64,000 nt of DNA from Sinomicrobium soli (GCF_003285545.1 NZ_QLNV01000003.1:124001-188000); one strand, 5' to 3'. Counted from the stretch's first letter, positions 42,566 to 52,272 are shown. Made by a program: numbers and translations. The notes: a model not told the origin generated them from the sequence alone.

Positions 42566-44221
42566 TCATATACTTCTATTTCGTTCTTCATAGAGTCTGA
42601 TATAGTAATTGTCCAATTCTACAGAATCATTATACTTCTTACGTATTGCTTTTAATTTTTCTTTCATCCTTTTAACCACGTCTAAATATTCGGGATCCTC
42701 AAATACATTATACATTTCCTCCGGATCTCTTTTCCTATCATATAATTCCCATTCATCAATATCATAATAAAAATGGATGAGTTTATAATTCTTGGTGGCA
42801 ATACCATAATGCCTTTTCACTGCATGAGTTGTAGGATATTGATAATAATGGTAGTAAACTGCATCACGATCCCATTTTTCTTTTTCCCCTTTCAGTAATG
42901 GCAACAAACTCTTTCCCTGCATATCTTCAGGGGCCTTGATTCCTGATATTTCCAAAAAAGTTTGAGCAAAATCGAGATTTTGTACCATTTCATCTTCGGT
43001 AATACCAGGTGTAATTTTATTAGGCCATTTGATTAATAAAGGTGTTTTAAACGATTCCTCATACATAAACCTTTTATCGAACCAACCATGCTCCCCAAGA
43101 TAGAATCCTTGATCCGAAGTATAAACTATTATAGTATTTTTATCCAATTTATTTTTCTCGATATAATCCAGTAAACGCCCTACATTTTCATCAATTCCTG
43201 CTATAGTTCCCAGATAATCTTGCATATAACGTTGATATTTCCATTTTAGCAAATCCTCATCATCCATTGTAGAATATAATTTCTCAAACTCCTCTGAAAC
43301 AGGATAGTAAACACTATCCCAGCTCATTTTTTGAATTTGATCCATTCTGGATAAACCTGAATTTATTTTTCTTTCCTTAATTCCCAGTTTTTTGATGATC
43401 TTCAGATCAACTTTATTATCATAATTAAGATTCATATCCTTCAGAATACTCATTTTTGCAGTTTTAGCAGCAGTTCCCCTATTACTGTAATGGTCCAAGA
43501 GGGTTTGGGGTAAGGAAAATTTCTTCTTAGCATACTCCTTATAATGTCTTTTAGAAGGTAACCATGGCCTATGTGGAGCTTTTTGCAAACACATTAAGAA
43601 AAATGGTCTGTCAGCTTTTCGTCGATTATTGAGCCAATCAATGGTAAGATCCGTTATAATATCAGTTACGTAGCCGTGAATAATGGTGTCTCCTTTATTA
43701 GTAATAAATTCAGGATTGTAATAACTCCCTTGCCCAGGTAAAATTTTAAACTCGTCAAAACCTTTAGGGTTATTTCCAAAATGTAGTTTTCCAAACATAG
43801 CGGTTTGATACCCCTTTTTCTGTAATAGTTGGGGAAAAGTAATGTTCGTTGTATCAAACTTACTGATATTATCTATTTTTCCATTAATGTGACTATGTTT
43901 TCCGGTTAAAATCACTGCACGGGAAGGCGCACATATCGAATTGGTAACTGTTGCATTGGTGAATAAAATCCCTTCTTTAGCAATACGATCAATATTCGGA
44001 GTTTGGATCAGTTTACTACCATAAGCACTGATAGCCTGATATGCATGGTCATCGGACATTATAAAGATAATGTTGGGCTTTTTAGGGGGTTGTTCAATAG
44101 TCTTACTTTTTTCCATGTTATCACATCCGATAATTATCGACGTAATTAGAAAAAAAAGAAGTATACTGACGCATGGGTGATTTTTGACTTTCATCTTATT
44201 TTTTTTCAATGAACTATTCAT
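42566..44221 (-). CDS. Sulfatase, family S1, lipoprotein
   Basis: A 551-residue formylglycine-dependent sulfatase that hydrolyses sulfate esters. The export signal has a lipobox (FFLITSIIIGC, Cys33), so it is an envelope lipoprotein. The metal site begins NIIFIMSDDHAYQAISAYG. The modification motif is CAPSR with Cys97 (C-x-P-S-R), followed by AVILTGKHSHINGK. Further family text is FLMCLQKAPHRPWLPSKRH and YTSDQGFYLGEHGWFDKRFMYEESFKTPLLIKWP. The ATG overlaps the stop of the GDPD gene (ATGA); a second ATG nine codons on (44194) is also possible. It is the last gene of the SusC operon and the most A+T-rich. Related sulfatases act on sulfated glycans; subfamily not assignable. Confidence 0.93.
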   Translation of the reverse strand: MNSSLKKNKMKVKNHPCVSILLFFLITSIIIGCDNMEKSKTIEQPPKKPNIIFIMSDDHAYQAISAYGSKLIQTPNIDRIAKEGILFTNATVTNSICAPSRAVILTGKHSHINGKIDNISKFDTTNITFPQLLQKKGYQTAMFGKLHFGNNPKGFDEFKILPGQGSYYNPEFITNKGDTIIHGYVTDIITDLTIDWLNNRRKADRPFFLMCLQKAPHRPWLPSKRHYKEYAKKKFSLPQTLLDHYSNRGTAAKTAKMSILKDMNLNYDNKVDLKIIKKLGIKERKINSGLSRMDQIQKMSWDSVYYPVSEEFEKLYSTMDDEDLLKWKYQRYMQDYLGTIAGIDENVGRLLDYIEKNKLDKNTIIVYTSDQGFYLGEHGWFDKRFMYEESFKTPLLIKWPNKITPGITEDEMVQNLDFAQTFLEISGIKAPEDMQGKSLLPLLKGEKEKWDRDAVYYHYYQYPTTHAVKRHYGIATKNYKLIHFYYDIDEWELYDRKRDPEEMYNVFEDPEYLDVVKRMKEKLKAIRKKYNDSVELDNYYIRLYEERNRSI

Positions 44222-45144
44222 TCAACCAATAATTCCGGATAATCCGTAATAATACCATCCACCCCCATCAATTTCAGCATATCAATTTCTTCTTTGGTAT
44301 TAGGAGTCCAGGCCACTACCTTCATTCCTCTTTCATGACATTTATCTACTTCTTCCCGGGTCAGATATTTAAAATTCGGACTGTAGATATCAGGTTCAAA
44401 TCCCAATAATTCCAGATTATCCTCCAGTGTGAAGTCTTTCCTTCTGCTTCCCACCAGATATGAAGTTCTTATATAGGGATAATTCTCTTTTAGCACCTGC
44501 AAGGTCCGGACATCGGCAGACTGTATAATAACGTAAGGCATGATTCCCTTTCTTGTGATTACATCCATTAACAATTGTACAAATACCTCCGGAGTCGGGT
44601 TTAAAGTATTATCTCCGCTTACTGAAGATTTAGTTTCAATATTGTAAAAAACCTGCGCTCTACCCTTTTTTTCAATGAAACACTGTACCGAATCGATTAC
44701 GTCTTCCAATAACGGTATGGAAACTGCCATTTTACGTTGGCTCGGAAAAAGATGATGGGCTTTCAATCCTACATCATATTGCTTCAATTCATCATACGTC
44801 ATTTGCATGATGGGATAATTCTCTTTTTCTTCTTCTCTTAGATCTTCTCCATTTGGTTTCCGCGTAAACCACGGATTCAAATAATCATCATGACTCAATA
44901 CAAGTTTTCCATCTGCTGTCACTTTTACATCCATCTCCAGCGTTGTTATTCCATCTATCGAAAGACTATAAAGCATGGAAGGAATTGTATTTTCCGGCAT
45001 CACCCCTCGGCCTCCACGATGACTTTCTCGATCAAAGGCTGGAAATTCTGCTGGTTTCGGGTTCATAGAACATGACACCAATGATATTATGATTCCACAA
45101 AAAAGGAAAGTTTTCTGAAAATTGATCTTATTATTTTCCCTCAT
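44218..45144 (-). CDS. Glycerophosphodiester phosphodiesterase family lipoprotein
   Basis: A 308-residue TIM-barrel phosphodiesterase of the GDPD family. The signal has a lipobox ISLVSC (Cys25). Catalytic residues are visible in HRGGRGVMPENTIPSM (His42, Arg43), the metal ligands Glu70 and Asp72 in LEMDVKVTADG, and the second histidine His85 in LSHDDY. The end VDGIITDYPELL is typical. The family splits glycerophosphodiesters to sn-glycerol 3-phosphate plus alcohol; some relatives act on phosphoinositides or other phosphodiesters. Being an envelope lipoprotein inside a SusC/SusD operon, it likely acts on a polymer-borne or lipid-borne phosphodiester. Confidence 0.92.
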   Translation of the reverse strand: MRENNKINFQKTFLFCGIIISLVSCSMNPKPAEFPAFDRESHRGGRGVMPENTIPSMLYSLSIDGITTLEMDVKVTADGKLVLSHDDYLNPWFTRKPNGEDLREEEKENYPIMQMTYDELKQYDVGLKAHHLFPSQRKMAVSIPLLEDVIDSVQCFIEKKGRAQVFYNIETKSSVSGDNTLNPTPEVFVQLLMDVITRKGIMPYVIIQSADVRTLQVLKENYPYIRTSYLVGSRRKDFTLEDNLELLGFEPDIYSPNFKYLTREEVDKCHERGMKVVAWTPNTKEEIDMLKLMGVDGIITDYPELLVE

Positions 45145-45189
45145 GATAGTTAAACTGTTTCCTGGTTTATCATATTTGCTGGGTCCCTA

Positions 45190-47784
45190 CTAAATATCCA
45201 TCTCAATGACCCGAAGGCCATAGGCTGGCAATTCCACCTTAAAATTCCCCCCATTATCCATAAACTTTTTTATTCGATTTCCTTCTTCGTCATAAAGTAT
45301 GGTGTCTCCTTTATTTGATTCCTTATAAGGTGTGATCTTTTCCCGTTCCACAAGAATATCCGTAACCTGTTTTCCGGTACTGTTATTAAGCAATATAACA
45401 TACAGCTTCTTTGACCTGGAGTTGATCGCTCCTACAAAATCAATACGGGAGTTGCTCATGGTGATCATTTTTTGCTTCAAGAACAATTCGGCCGGCTTTC
45501 CGAAAATATTCCCCATTTCAAAACCATAAGTTTTATGGGGTCCTACTTTAGGAGTAATAAACCCAGCGGGGAAATCGATTTTCCCTTTAGAACGCAATTT
45601 TACTTCCGATAATAAATAATCGGTTATCCAGCCAATCTGCCACCATGCATGATGAGGATAACGTCCGACACCTGCATCCATTGATTTCCAGTAATAGGAT
45701 TGTACTCTCGTTTCGGGATTGACAAAAGCATCCCGTCCCCAGACAGCAGCCCGGGCCATATTAATAAACAGTGAGTCCCGGGTAAGTTGATATAGCCTGA
45801 CAAACATTCCGGCGTGACTTGCCAATAAGATAGGGCCATTATCATTGGCAGATCCCAATAGCCCATTTTGTTCTACTCTCAATCCTGCCTGGCTGATCTC
45901 CCAGTCCTCCCTCTCAATACCATTGACATTTTTTTCAGTCCGATCAGGGACAGGATGTGTGTAAATATAAGTCGTATAAAAACGGGCAGCTTTTATAGCT
46001 GCATCCCTATAACGTTCATCTTCCGTCAATTCATAAAGATCGAGAAGCGCCTGTACACTTTGGGCAGTGGCAAAATCAGGAGCAAACCTGAAATCTCCAC
46101 ACACTCCTAAAAAATGACCTTTGTCAACAGCATTTCTGATAAACCAGTCCGCTCCGTTTCGGGCTGCCCGAAGATACTTTTCATCACCCAATATTCTGCT
46201 CGCCACCACCAGTCCGTAAAAAGTAGGTCTTAAATCCTTTACATCAGTAAAAACCGGATTTTCTGTCTCCCGGTCATATGCTACTTCCCAACGCCCGTCA
46301 GGATGCTGCCAATCCAGCAACTTATCCGCCCCAAGGCGTAATTGTTGCCTTAACAAGGTGTCTTCCGGATTAAAAAGAAGCATATTACCTATATCGAGCA
46401 TAACGTAATATGTAAGACCTATGGGTTCTACATAGTTGCCCCATTCTTCTACAAAACGTTTGCTTTTCCATAAATAATACTGCCCTTTGGCTGCTCCCTG
46501 AAAAAAACCGGATTCGTCTTCCTGCTGAGCAATCTTAAAGTTTCTTGCATAGGGCAGACGCCCTTTCTTAAGTGAGCTGTCGGTCATATTCGACAACATC
46601 CACATCGCCCCATAATCCGAATTCTTCATGGCATCATCGTCCTTATCATAAACACTGCTCAAATAATCCTGTGCTCCTATTTTCAGGTTTTGATAAGATT
46701 GGATATTCCACATAGATATGGAATCATCCTTCACATATCGGGATAGGGCCAAAAGCCTGTCAGACAGGGACTCTTCAGTATCCTTCAATTTCAGGAAATC
46801 CGGAAAACGATAAATATCATTGATTGCATGCTTGTAAACAGGGTACCAATCTGTTGCCTGAAGTGTATACCGAAAATGGAAGGAAAGGGTATCTCCTTCT
46901 TTGAGGTATGACCCCTGTTCTCCCAAAACCGGGTGATATACTACCGGGGTCAACTCCCTGTCCCGGTTCATGATCGACAATCCAAGGTTCCAATCGTTGT
47001 GTGTCCTGTAATCGTATTTCCAAGGATTACGCCCCTGTCCCGGTTCCGGGATTACAGATATGGTATATCCCTCGTTCGAACTGATCAGGGGAGAAAGGGT
47101 ACTTGCTGCACGCTCTCTTAAAAGTACAGGTAACTCGGGTATACCCTGTCCATATCCGTAAGAAAGGACAAGATCAGGTTCCAGGGTATTTCCCTGAAAA
47201 TAACCGGGAACCATTCCCCAACTCAGGTTATCTTCAGAAATTGTAGTCAGAGTGGGGCTTGCTATCGAAAAATAACCGTCTTTTTTTGCGGTTAACTGAT
47301 AATGTACCAGAATATCATTCTTATGACGAGGATCAAGTTCCCAGATTGCTTTTATAAAAGCCCGGTCGGTATCATGAGAGAACATTATCTTATTATTTCT
47401 CTGCTCCGAAAGGGATGGGAAAAATGCTGTTGCCGTACCCTCCTTATTTAAGGGAACAGCGGACAAGCTGTTTTTCCAGCGATCAAAAAAATGCCCGTAT
47501 ATACTATCAGGGAACGTCCGTGCCCTTTCGTTAACTTCCGTTAATAAAGGGTCTCCTTCGGGTCGGTCTTTGGCGTACAGATAAAGATATTCACCTGAAG
47601 GATGTTCCAGCACAATATCATTTTCATCCTCTTTTACCCGAATGGCATGTAACGTAAATCCCGCCGGGGTTTTCTTCCACTGCAAATTCAAATTTTCATT
47701 GTAAAGAAAGAGATCCTGAGTAAAAGATTTTTGAATACTTATTATCCCTATAATGACAAGACAAAGCGTTAAGTTTTTTTGCAT
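45190..47784 (-). CDS. Exported six-hairpin (alpha/alpha-toroid) carbohydrate-active protein, family unknown
   Basis: An 864-residue exported protein with signal peptide MQKNLTLCLVIIGIISIQKSFTQ. Residues about 25-330 are beta-rich. Residues about 340-740 show the helical-hairpin repeat style of the six-hairpin glycosidase-like fold (for example LGADKLLDWQHPDGRWEVAYD, YLRAARNGADWFI, SVQALLDLYELTEDERYRDAAIKAARF and YPHHAWWQIGWITDYLL). The end (about 745-864) is a small beta-domain. This fold includes glycoside hydrolases of several families and polysaccharide lyases. Aromatic and acidic residues in DGRWEVAYDRETE and NGIEREDWEISQAG are candidate active-site parts. I cannot assign a CAZy family. 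Confidence 0.75.
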   Translation of the reverse strand: MQKNLTLCLVIIGIISIQKSFTQDLFLYNENLNLQWKKTPAGFTLHAIRVKEDENDIVLEHPSGEYLYLYAKDRPEGDPLLTEVNERARTFPDSIYGHFFDRWKNSLSAVPLNKEGTATAFFPSLSEQRNNKIMFSHDTDRAFIKAIWELDPRHKNDILVHYQLTAKKDGYFSIASPTLTTISEDNLSWGMVPGYFQGNTLEPDLVLSYGYGQGIPELPVLLRERAASTLSPLISSNEGYTISVIPEPGQGRNPWKYDYRTHNDWNLGLSIMNRDRELTPVVYHPVLGEQGSYLKEGDTLSFHFRYTLQATDWYPVYKHAINDIYRFPDFLKLKDTEESLSDRLLALSRYVKDDSISMWNIQSYQNLKIGAQDYLSSVYDKDDDAMKNSDYGAMWMLSNMTDSSLKKGRLPYARNFKIAQQEDESGFFQGAAKGQYYLWKSKRFVEEWGNYVEPIGLTYYVMLDIGNMLLFNPEDTLLRQQLRLGADKLLDWQHPDGRWEVAYDRETENPVFTDVKDLRPTFYGLVVASRILGDEKYLRAARNGADWFIRNAVDKGHFLGVCGDFRFAPDFATAQSVQALLDLYELTEDERYRDAAIKAARFYTTYIYTHPVPDRTEKNVNGIEREDWEISQAGLRVEQNGLLGSANDNGPILLASHAGMFVRLYQLTRDSLFINMARAAVWGRDAFVNPETRVQSYYWKSMDAGVGRYPHHAWWQIGWITDYLLSEVKLRSKGKIDFPAGFITPKVGPHKTYGFEMGNIFGKPAELFLKQKMITMSNSRIDFVGAINSRSKKLYVILLNNSTGKQVTDILVEREKITPYKESNKGDTILYDEEGNRIKKFMDNGGNFKVELPAYGLRVIEMDI

Positions 47785-47830
47785 ATCCCTATTTAAGTTT
47801 TCAATACAGGTAAATTAAAATAAATATGTT

Positions 47831-48991
47831 TTACTTTATTTTAATACACCGTATGCACTGACCTTCTGTCGCAGGCCTGTTTGACCTGTTTATACCAGGA
47901 TTATTATATAAAACAAGACGCCTGATTCCCCTGTCCCCCTGTGTTCCACTGGGTGTTGAAGTCCAGAAATAAGCATGGCTTTTTTCTCTGTTATAACTTC
48001 CATCAGGATATCTGGCACCATTAGGCAACGCCCGGAATCCAAATTGATCTTTGGCCTCATTACCACCTTCCAACCACCCGTCAGTACTCATCAAAAGCGG
48101 CGCCACATTTCCTCTCCAACCAGCTTCATCCAGTTCATCCTGGTTCATTCCAATGGTTTCCTCTAATATTTTCCAATCATCGTCAGTCGGCACTTTCCAC
48201 CCTTCCGGGCAAATTCCTTTCGGATTGTCTACAACCTTCCAGTTGTAAAGCAGCCCGTACCTGTCAATAACATCCTGCTCCGAATCCATTCCCTCGATAT
48301 TTTCATACGGGTAAACAGTATATGCTCCTTCCGTTGCATCAGACCATTCACTATTATTTAATCCGGTAACAATAGGATCTCCATTATTGTAATGGGTAAC
48401 TTTCAAATTTTCGGCAAACCACTCCTGATCCCCGATAACAACGGTTTCATACTCATTACCATCGTAATCTTTGACTTTTTCGATTACGATCTCTTCAACT
48501 TTATGGTTTAATGTCAACGCTACGGATTCTTCGTCTGCTATATTATATAGCGTTCCTACACCGGATTCTATATCCTGGAGAGATTTGTCATTATAAAAAA
48601 CAGCAAGATCGCCAAAATTTATTCTCCCGTCCCGGTCAGTATCCAGGTGGGCCCCTAAATATATTTGATCCTTTTTCTCAAAGAATTTAAAGGGAATATC
48701 CATCCCCTTATCAATATTCTCCTTTGTCAATTCATAACGAAATGAAAAATCAGGGTTCAGACCAACTCTGTTTTTGCCACTTATTTCGGAATAATACAAA
48801 TCTATATTCAGCATGTCATCGATGTCGGGCTGATTTAACGAATCAAAACTCACGATAACATTAAACGATTGCTTTACTTCATGGCCGGTATAGCCTCTGT
48901 CATTATCTTCTTCACTACATGCGCTTATGAGCAAAGCCGAAAACAAGAATAGTGTTAATCGGTAAAATATGGTTTTGGTGGTCCTTCTCAT
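47831..48991 (-). CDS. FISUMP-domain lipoprotein with calcium-loop-like motif
   Basis: A 386-residue lipoprotein (lipobox LLISAC, Cys25). Residues about 40-145 form a beta-rich domain that contains an EF-hand or dockerin-like loop, DTDRDGRINFGDL, near residue 117. From about residue 160 the Fibrobacter succinogenes major paralogous (FISUMP) domain follows: YDGNEYETVVIGDQEWFAENL, CPEGWKVPTDDDWKILEE and FRALPNGARY, ending AYFWTSTPSG...CIRCIKI. FISUMP domains have a C-type-lectin-like appearance and are thought to act at the cell surface in binding. In a SusC/SusD operon it would be an accessory surface glycan-binding protein. Confidence 0.85.
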   Translation of the reverse strand: MRRTTKTIFYRLTLFLFSALLISACSEEDNDRGYTGHEVKQSFNVIVSFDSLNQPDIDDMLNIDLYYSEISGKNRVGLNPDFSFRYELTKENIDKGMDIPFKFFEKKDQIYLGAHLDTDRDGRINFGDLAVFYNDKSLQDIESGVGTLYNIADEESVALTLNHKVEEIVIEKVKDYDGNEYETVVIGDQEWFAENLKVTHYNNGDPIVTGLNNSEWSDATEGAYTVYPYENIEGMDSEQDVIDRYGLLYNWKVVDNPKGICPEGWKVPTDDDWKILEETIGMNQDELDEAGWRGNVAPLLMSTDGWLEGGNEAKDQFGFRALPNGARYPDGSYNREKSHAYFWTSTPSGTQGDRGIRRLVLYNNPGINRSNRPATEGQCIRCIKIK

Positions 48992-49184
48992 ATTAGTTCA
49001 TTTTATATTTATATTTAAAAAGTACGAGTAGCTGGTTAAGGATTAAAAGACACTTACTTTCCTGGTCTTCTTTATCGGATATTCAAGAGAGTACGACATC
49101 ATGATTCCCGATACCCAATCCTTTTCCTTAATAAAAATGATAAATCTTCCGATCCTTAGATACCATCAACCCGGTGTCGTTATA
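48992..49184. other. Intra-operon gap, no gene seen
   Basis: About 190 nt between the FISUMP gene and the EEP gene, longer than the other gaps of the operon. Contains no hairpin with a T-run and no open frame. Confidence 0.4.
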
Positions 49185-50408
49185 TCAATCGTATGAAAAA
49201 TACAAAACAGATTTTACGGGATGATGATCTGAAGGTACAGGTTCCTGTAACCGTGTGGAAGATCCTTCACTAAAATTAATAATAATACTATAATCCCCTA
49301 TAGACACCTGTTCCCCGGGATATACAAAAATATAATCCAACCGTCGTGAGCCATTTTCACCCGGTTTTACCGAAGAAGTCGCCCTGTTTACAGTGGTACT
49401 ATAATCTTCATTTGTGCGTGTTGGTGCTTCCTGAAACGTATCTGCAAAACCATTTTCACTCAATACCTTGGGAGCCGATTTAATTCCTTCCACTACCGTA
49501 TCAAAATAATTATTGAGGTCGCCCAGTACGACTGCGGGTAATCCGGACTCCTTAACTTCTTGTTTCACATATTCGGCCAAATTACGCGCCCCTATCTGGC
49601 GGATTCTCTGTCCGTCTTTCTTAGGCAGGTTGGTGGAGGCAGGTACATGTACATTGTATACTAATATCTCCTTTCCGGTTTCAATTTCCCGGAGTCTTAC
49701 ATGTGCGATATAACGCGCCGTATTACGTCCTGTGACTTCCGATCCGAAAATATCAATATCATCGTTGTAGCTGACCAATTCAAACTTACCGGGTTTCCAG
49801 CTTATCAGCCTTGCTGACACCTCTCTTTCTGAAATATGGCTATCATAATTTTCACCGATCATCTCCTTTATCTCAGGTGCTACCGTAGTCGTCTCCTGAA
49901 AAGCAATAATATCCGGATTATTATTCGCCTGCAATATCATCGCCTTAAGCGCTTCCTTGCGCAGGTGCCAGGCGTATTCCGGTTCTACATTCGGGTCAGC
50001 TTCTACACCGAGGACATTATAAGTGGTAATAGAAGCCTCAAAGGAGGCAGTATTAATTTGATTGATCGCTGACCAATCTGTCCAACCCGATTTCAACTGT
50101 GCCCTCACCTGGAAAAAATAACTACTCCCTTTTTCCAGGTTTTCGATATCGACGAAGGTTTTCCCGGTTTTTATTAACTCTGCATCTGTCATATTTTCCG
50201 CATCGGAATATCGAACCTCATATTCGGTTGCACCGGACAAGGTTTCCCAATTCAAAACCAACCTGTCCATATAACTGTTCTGGGCAGTAAAATCCGGAGC
50301 TGCCATTTTAGCCGTTCCTTCTTCGTCTTCACTTTTCGAACTGCACGCTAAAATCATAACAAACAACAGCGAACAGATCAACAGGTATATTTTTTTCATT
50401 TTATTCAT
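49185..50408 (-). CDS. FN3 + endonuclease/exonuclease/phosphatase (EEP) family lipoprotein
   Basis: A 407-residue lipoprotein (lipobox MILAC, Cys22; a second ATG lies three codons in). Residues about 35-125 are a fibronectin type III domain (LVLNWETLSGATEYEVRYSD ... YFFQVRAQLKSGWTDWS). Residues about 128-405 are an EEP phosphoesterase domain with the metal ligand in DIIAFQETT, the catalytic histidine in VYNVHVP, GDLNNYFD, and the final SDHHPVKSVL. EEP enzymes hydrolyse phosphodiester or phosphomonoester bonds of nucleic acids, sphingolipids or inositol phosphates. Its location between SusD and glycan-acting genes suggests a phosphorylated glycan or glycolipid rather than DNA. It is the second phosphoesterase of this operon. 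Confidence 0.9.
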   Translation of the reverse strand: MNKMKKIYLLICSLLFVMILACSSKSEDEEGTAKMAAPDFTAQNSYMDRLVLNWETLSGATEYEVRYSDAENMTDAELIKTGKTFVDIENLEKGSSYFFQVRAQLKSGWTDWSAINQINTASFEASITTYNVLGVEADPNVEPEYAWHLRKEALKAMILQANNNPDIIAFQETTTVAPEIKEMIGENYDSHISEREVSARLISWKPGKFELVSYNDDIDIFGSEVTGRNTARYIAHVRLREIETGKEILVYNVHVPASTNLPKKDGQRIRQIGARNLAEYVKQEVKESGLPAVVLGDLNNYFDTVVEGIKSAPKVLSENGFADTFQEAPTRTNEDYSTTVNRATSSVKPGENGSRRLDYIFVYPGEQVSIGDYSIIINFSEGSSTRLQEPVPSDHHPVKSVLYFSYD

Positions 50409-50479
50409 ATTCAGTAATTAATTTTAATTCATCAAGTTTCAATCGAAAATACTGCAGGGCAAAGCCCCGCTGCCGGCTA

Positions 50480-52258
50480 TCAATACCCTTCATTTTGCGT
50501 CAGATTCGGATTCAGACGTCGTTCATCTGCCGGAATCGGCCATAAATACTGACGTTGAGGAAAAGACGTACTCGTCAATTGCTGACAAAGTCCCGCTGCC
50601 CTCAACGGTTCAAAATCAGCGCTGCCATTTTCATCCAGTTGCGGGGTCATTCCCCAGAACCACAATTCCGATTCTATCACGTTTTTCACCAGAGGGGAAT
50701 TATTATCCACTATATCCGGATTATTGTTCGCTGTAATGGCCGCCAGACCGTAGGCCGCTCCTCCATCCATTATTTTATCCGCAATCTTCCAGCGAATCAG
50801 ATCCATATACCGCAGTGACTCATCTGCCAATTCGGCACGTCTTTCATTTCGTATAATATATCGCAACCTGTCCTGGTCAGTTGTAGTTACCACAGGGTTT
50901 GAAAAAGTTGAATTCGCATAGGCCCTGTCCCTCACCTCATTGATGGCTTCCAAAACACTGGCGTCAATTTCATTTAATTCAATTTTAGCTTCTGCATACA
51001 TCAGCAACACATCGGCATAACGCATTGTTATTATGTTATTATCTGCCTGTAGATCATCCCAATCAGAATCGACTCCCTTTTTCCAGACAAGTCCGTTAAA
51101 GCTACAGTAGTTTTGATTGGATTTAGTATCATTATTCGTTTGTTCTTTACCACTCGCATAGTTAAAAATCCTGGTGGCATAAGGATGCGGATTATATTCC
51201 AGATCCATAAACCTGCTACCGTCATCCGGAGAGTTACCATCCCCATCCTCTAAGGAGCCGATAGGAACTATAGTAGCCAACAATCTGGGATCCCTGTTTT
51301 TAAAAGGATTCCGGGGATCAAATAAGGGAGATTGGTCAATGGGTAGTCCGTCAATACATTCAAACGAAGCCAATAGGTCCCACGACGGAACCGCACTCCC
51401 GTATCCTCCGTTATTTCTCGGTATTTTGTAACGCACTTCCCGGGTCGGGATCGTTTGTTGAAATTCTACACCTCTCGGAAGCTGAAAAATGATCTCGGGC
51501 GATGCTTTTGTTTTCGATAAAAAAAGTTCCCCGAAATCCGGGTGTAAGCTATAGGTCCCCAGATCGATACACAAAGCTGCAGCTGCAGCTGCCGTGGAGA
51601 AATCTCCCATATACAAAGCAGCTCTCGCTTTATAGGCCAAAGCAGCACCCTTAGTCGCATATTCCAGATTTGAATGATCCTCCGGAAGGTGCTGAGCCGC
51701 AAAATCAAAATACTCATAGATTTTTTCCAGGATTTCATATTTATCTGTTCTGGCAATCTCGAAAGACTCGTCTACCGTAATTAAATCTTCATAAAACGGA
51801 ACATCTCCGAAATGGGTAATCAAATACGTCCAATACACCCCCAGTAAAAATTTCGCTTCTCCTTCATAGTGTCCGGACTGTACTTCAGACAGAACCCCAT
51901 CCTGCTCCTGGACTTCTTTTACTACTGTCAGCATTCTTATAATACCTTTGTACAAATTATTCCAGTCGTCTTTACCCCTTGTAAATTCGGAGCTCACCGT
52001 ACCAGATTTTATAACGGACAGGGATGTTCTCATCATGGTATCGTCATCCCATCCTCCTTCGGAGCCTCCGTCTCTTCCGTCTCGCGGAAAGAATACCGGC
52101 CGGTAACCTTCATTCAGGGATTGCCTGAAATGTTCTTCTGTTTGATACCACGACCCGGTGCTTGCAGCATCTTCAGGAACCAGGTCCAGTTCATTACAGG
52201 ATATTGAAAGTGTTAATATCCCAAAACAGACTATCAATTTATCTATTATTCTTCTCAT
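50480..52258 (-). CDS. SusD/RagB-family surface glycan-binding lipoprotein
   Basis: An approximately 592-residue SusD-like lipoprotein. The frame can start at TTG 52276 or ATG 52267; I use MRRIIDKLIVCFGILTLSISC at 52258, with lipobox LSISC. Family blocks: SWYQTEEHFRQSLNEGYRPVF, EAKFLLGVYWTYLITHFGDVPFYEDLI, ATKGAALAYKARAALYMGDF, MRYADVLLMYAEAKIELNE and RRAELADESLRYMDLIRW. SusD proteins cap the SusC pore on the outer face and deliver oligosaccharides. The TTG start would lie across the SusC stop, so the two are tightly coupled. The glycan is unknown. Confidence 0.95.
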   Translation of the reverse strand: MRRIIDKLIVCFGILTLSISCNELDLVPEDAASTGSWYQTEEHFRQSLNEGYRPVFFPRDGRDGGSEGGWDDDTMMRTSLSVIKSGTVSSEFTRGKDDWNNLYKGIIRMLTVVKEVQEQDGVLSEVQSGHYEGEAKFLLGVYWTYLITHFGDVPFYEDLITVDESFEIARTDKYEILEKIYEYFDFAAQHLPEDHSNLEYATKGAALAYKARAALYMGDFSTAAAAAALCIDLGTYSLHPDFGELFLSKTKASPEIIFQLPRGVEFQQTIPTREVRYKIPRNNGGYGSAVPSWDLLASFECIDGLPIDQSPLFDPRNPFKNRDPRLLATIVPIGSLEDGDGNSPDDGSRFMDLEYNPHPYATRIFNYASGKEQTNNDTKSNQNYCSFNGLVWKKGVDSDWDDLQADNNIITMRYADVLLMYAEAKIELNEIDASVLEAINEVRDRAYANSTFSNPVVTTTDQDRLRYIIRNERRAELADESLRYMDLIRWKIADKIMDGGAAYGLAAITANNNPDIVDNNSPLVKNVIESELWFWGMTPQLDENGSADFEPLRAAGLCQQLTSTSFPQRQYLWPIPADERRLNPNLTQNEGY

Positions 52259-52272
52259 AATTATCATTCTTT

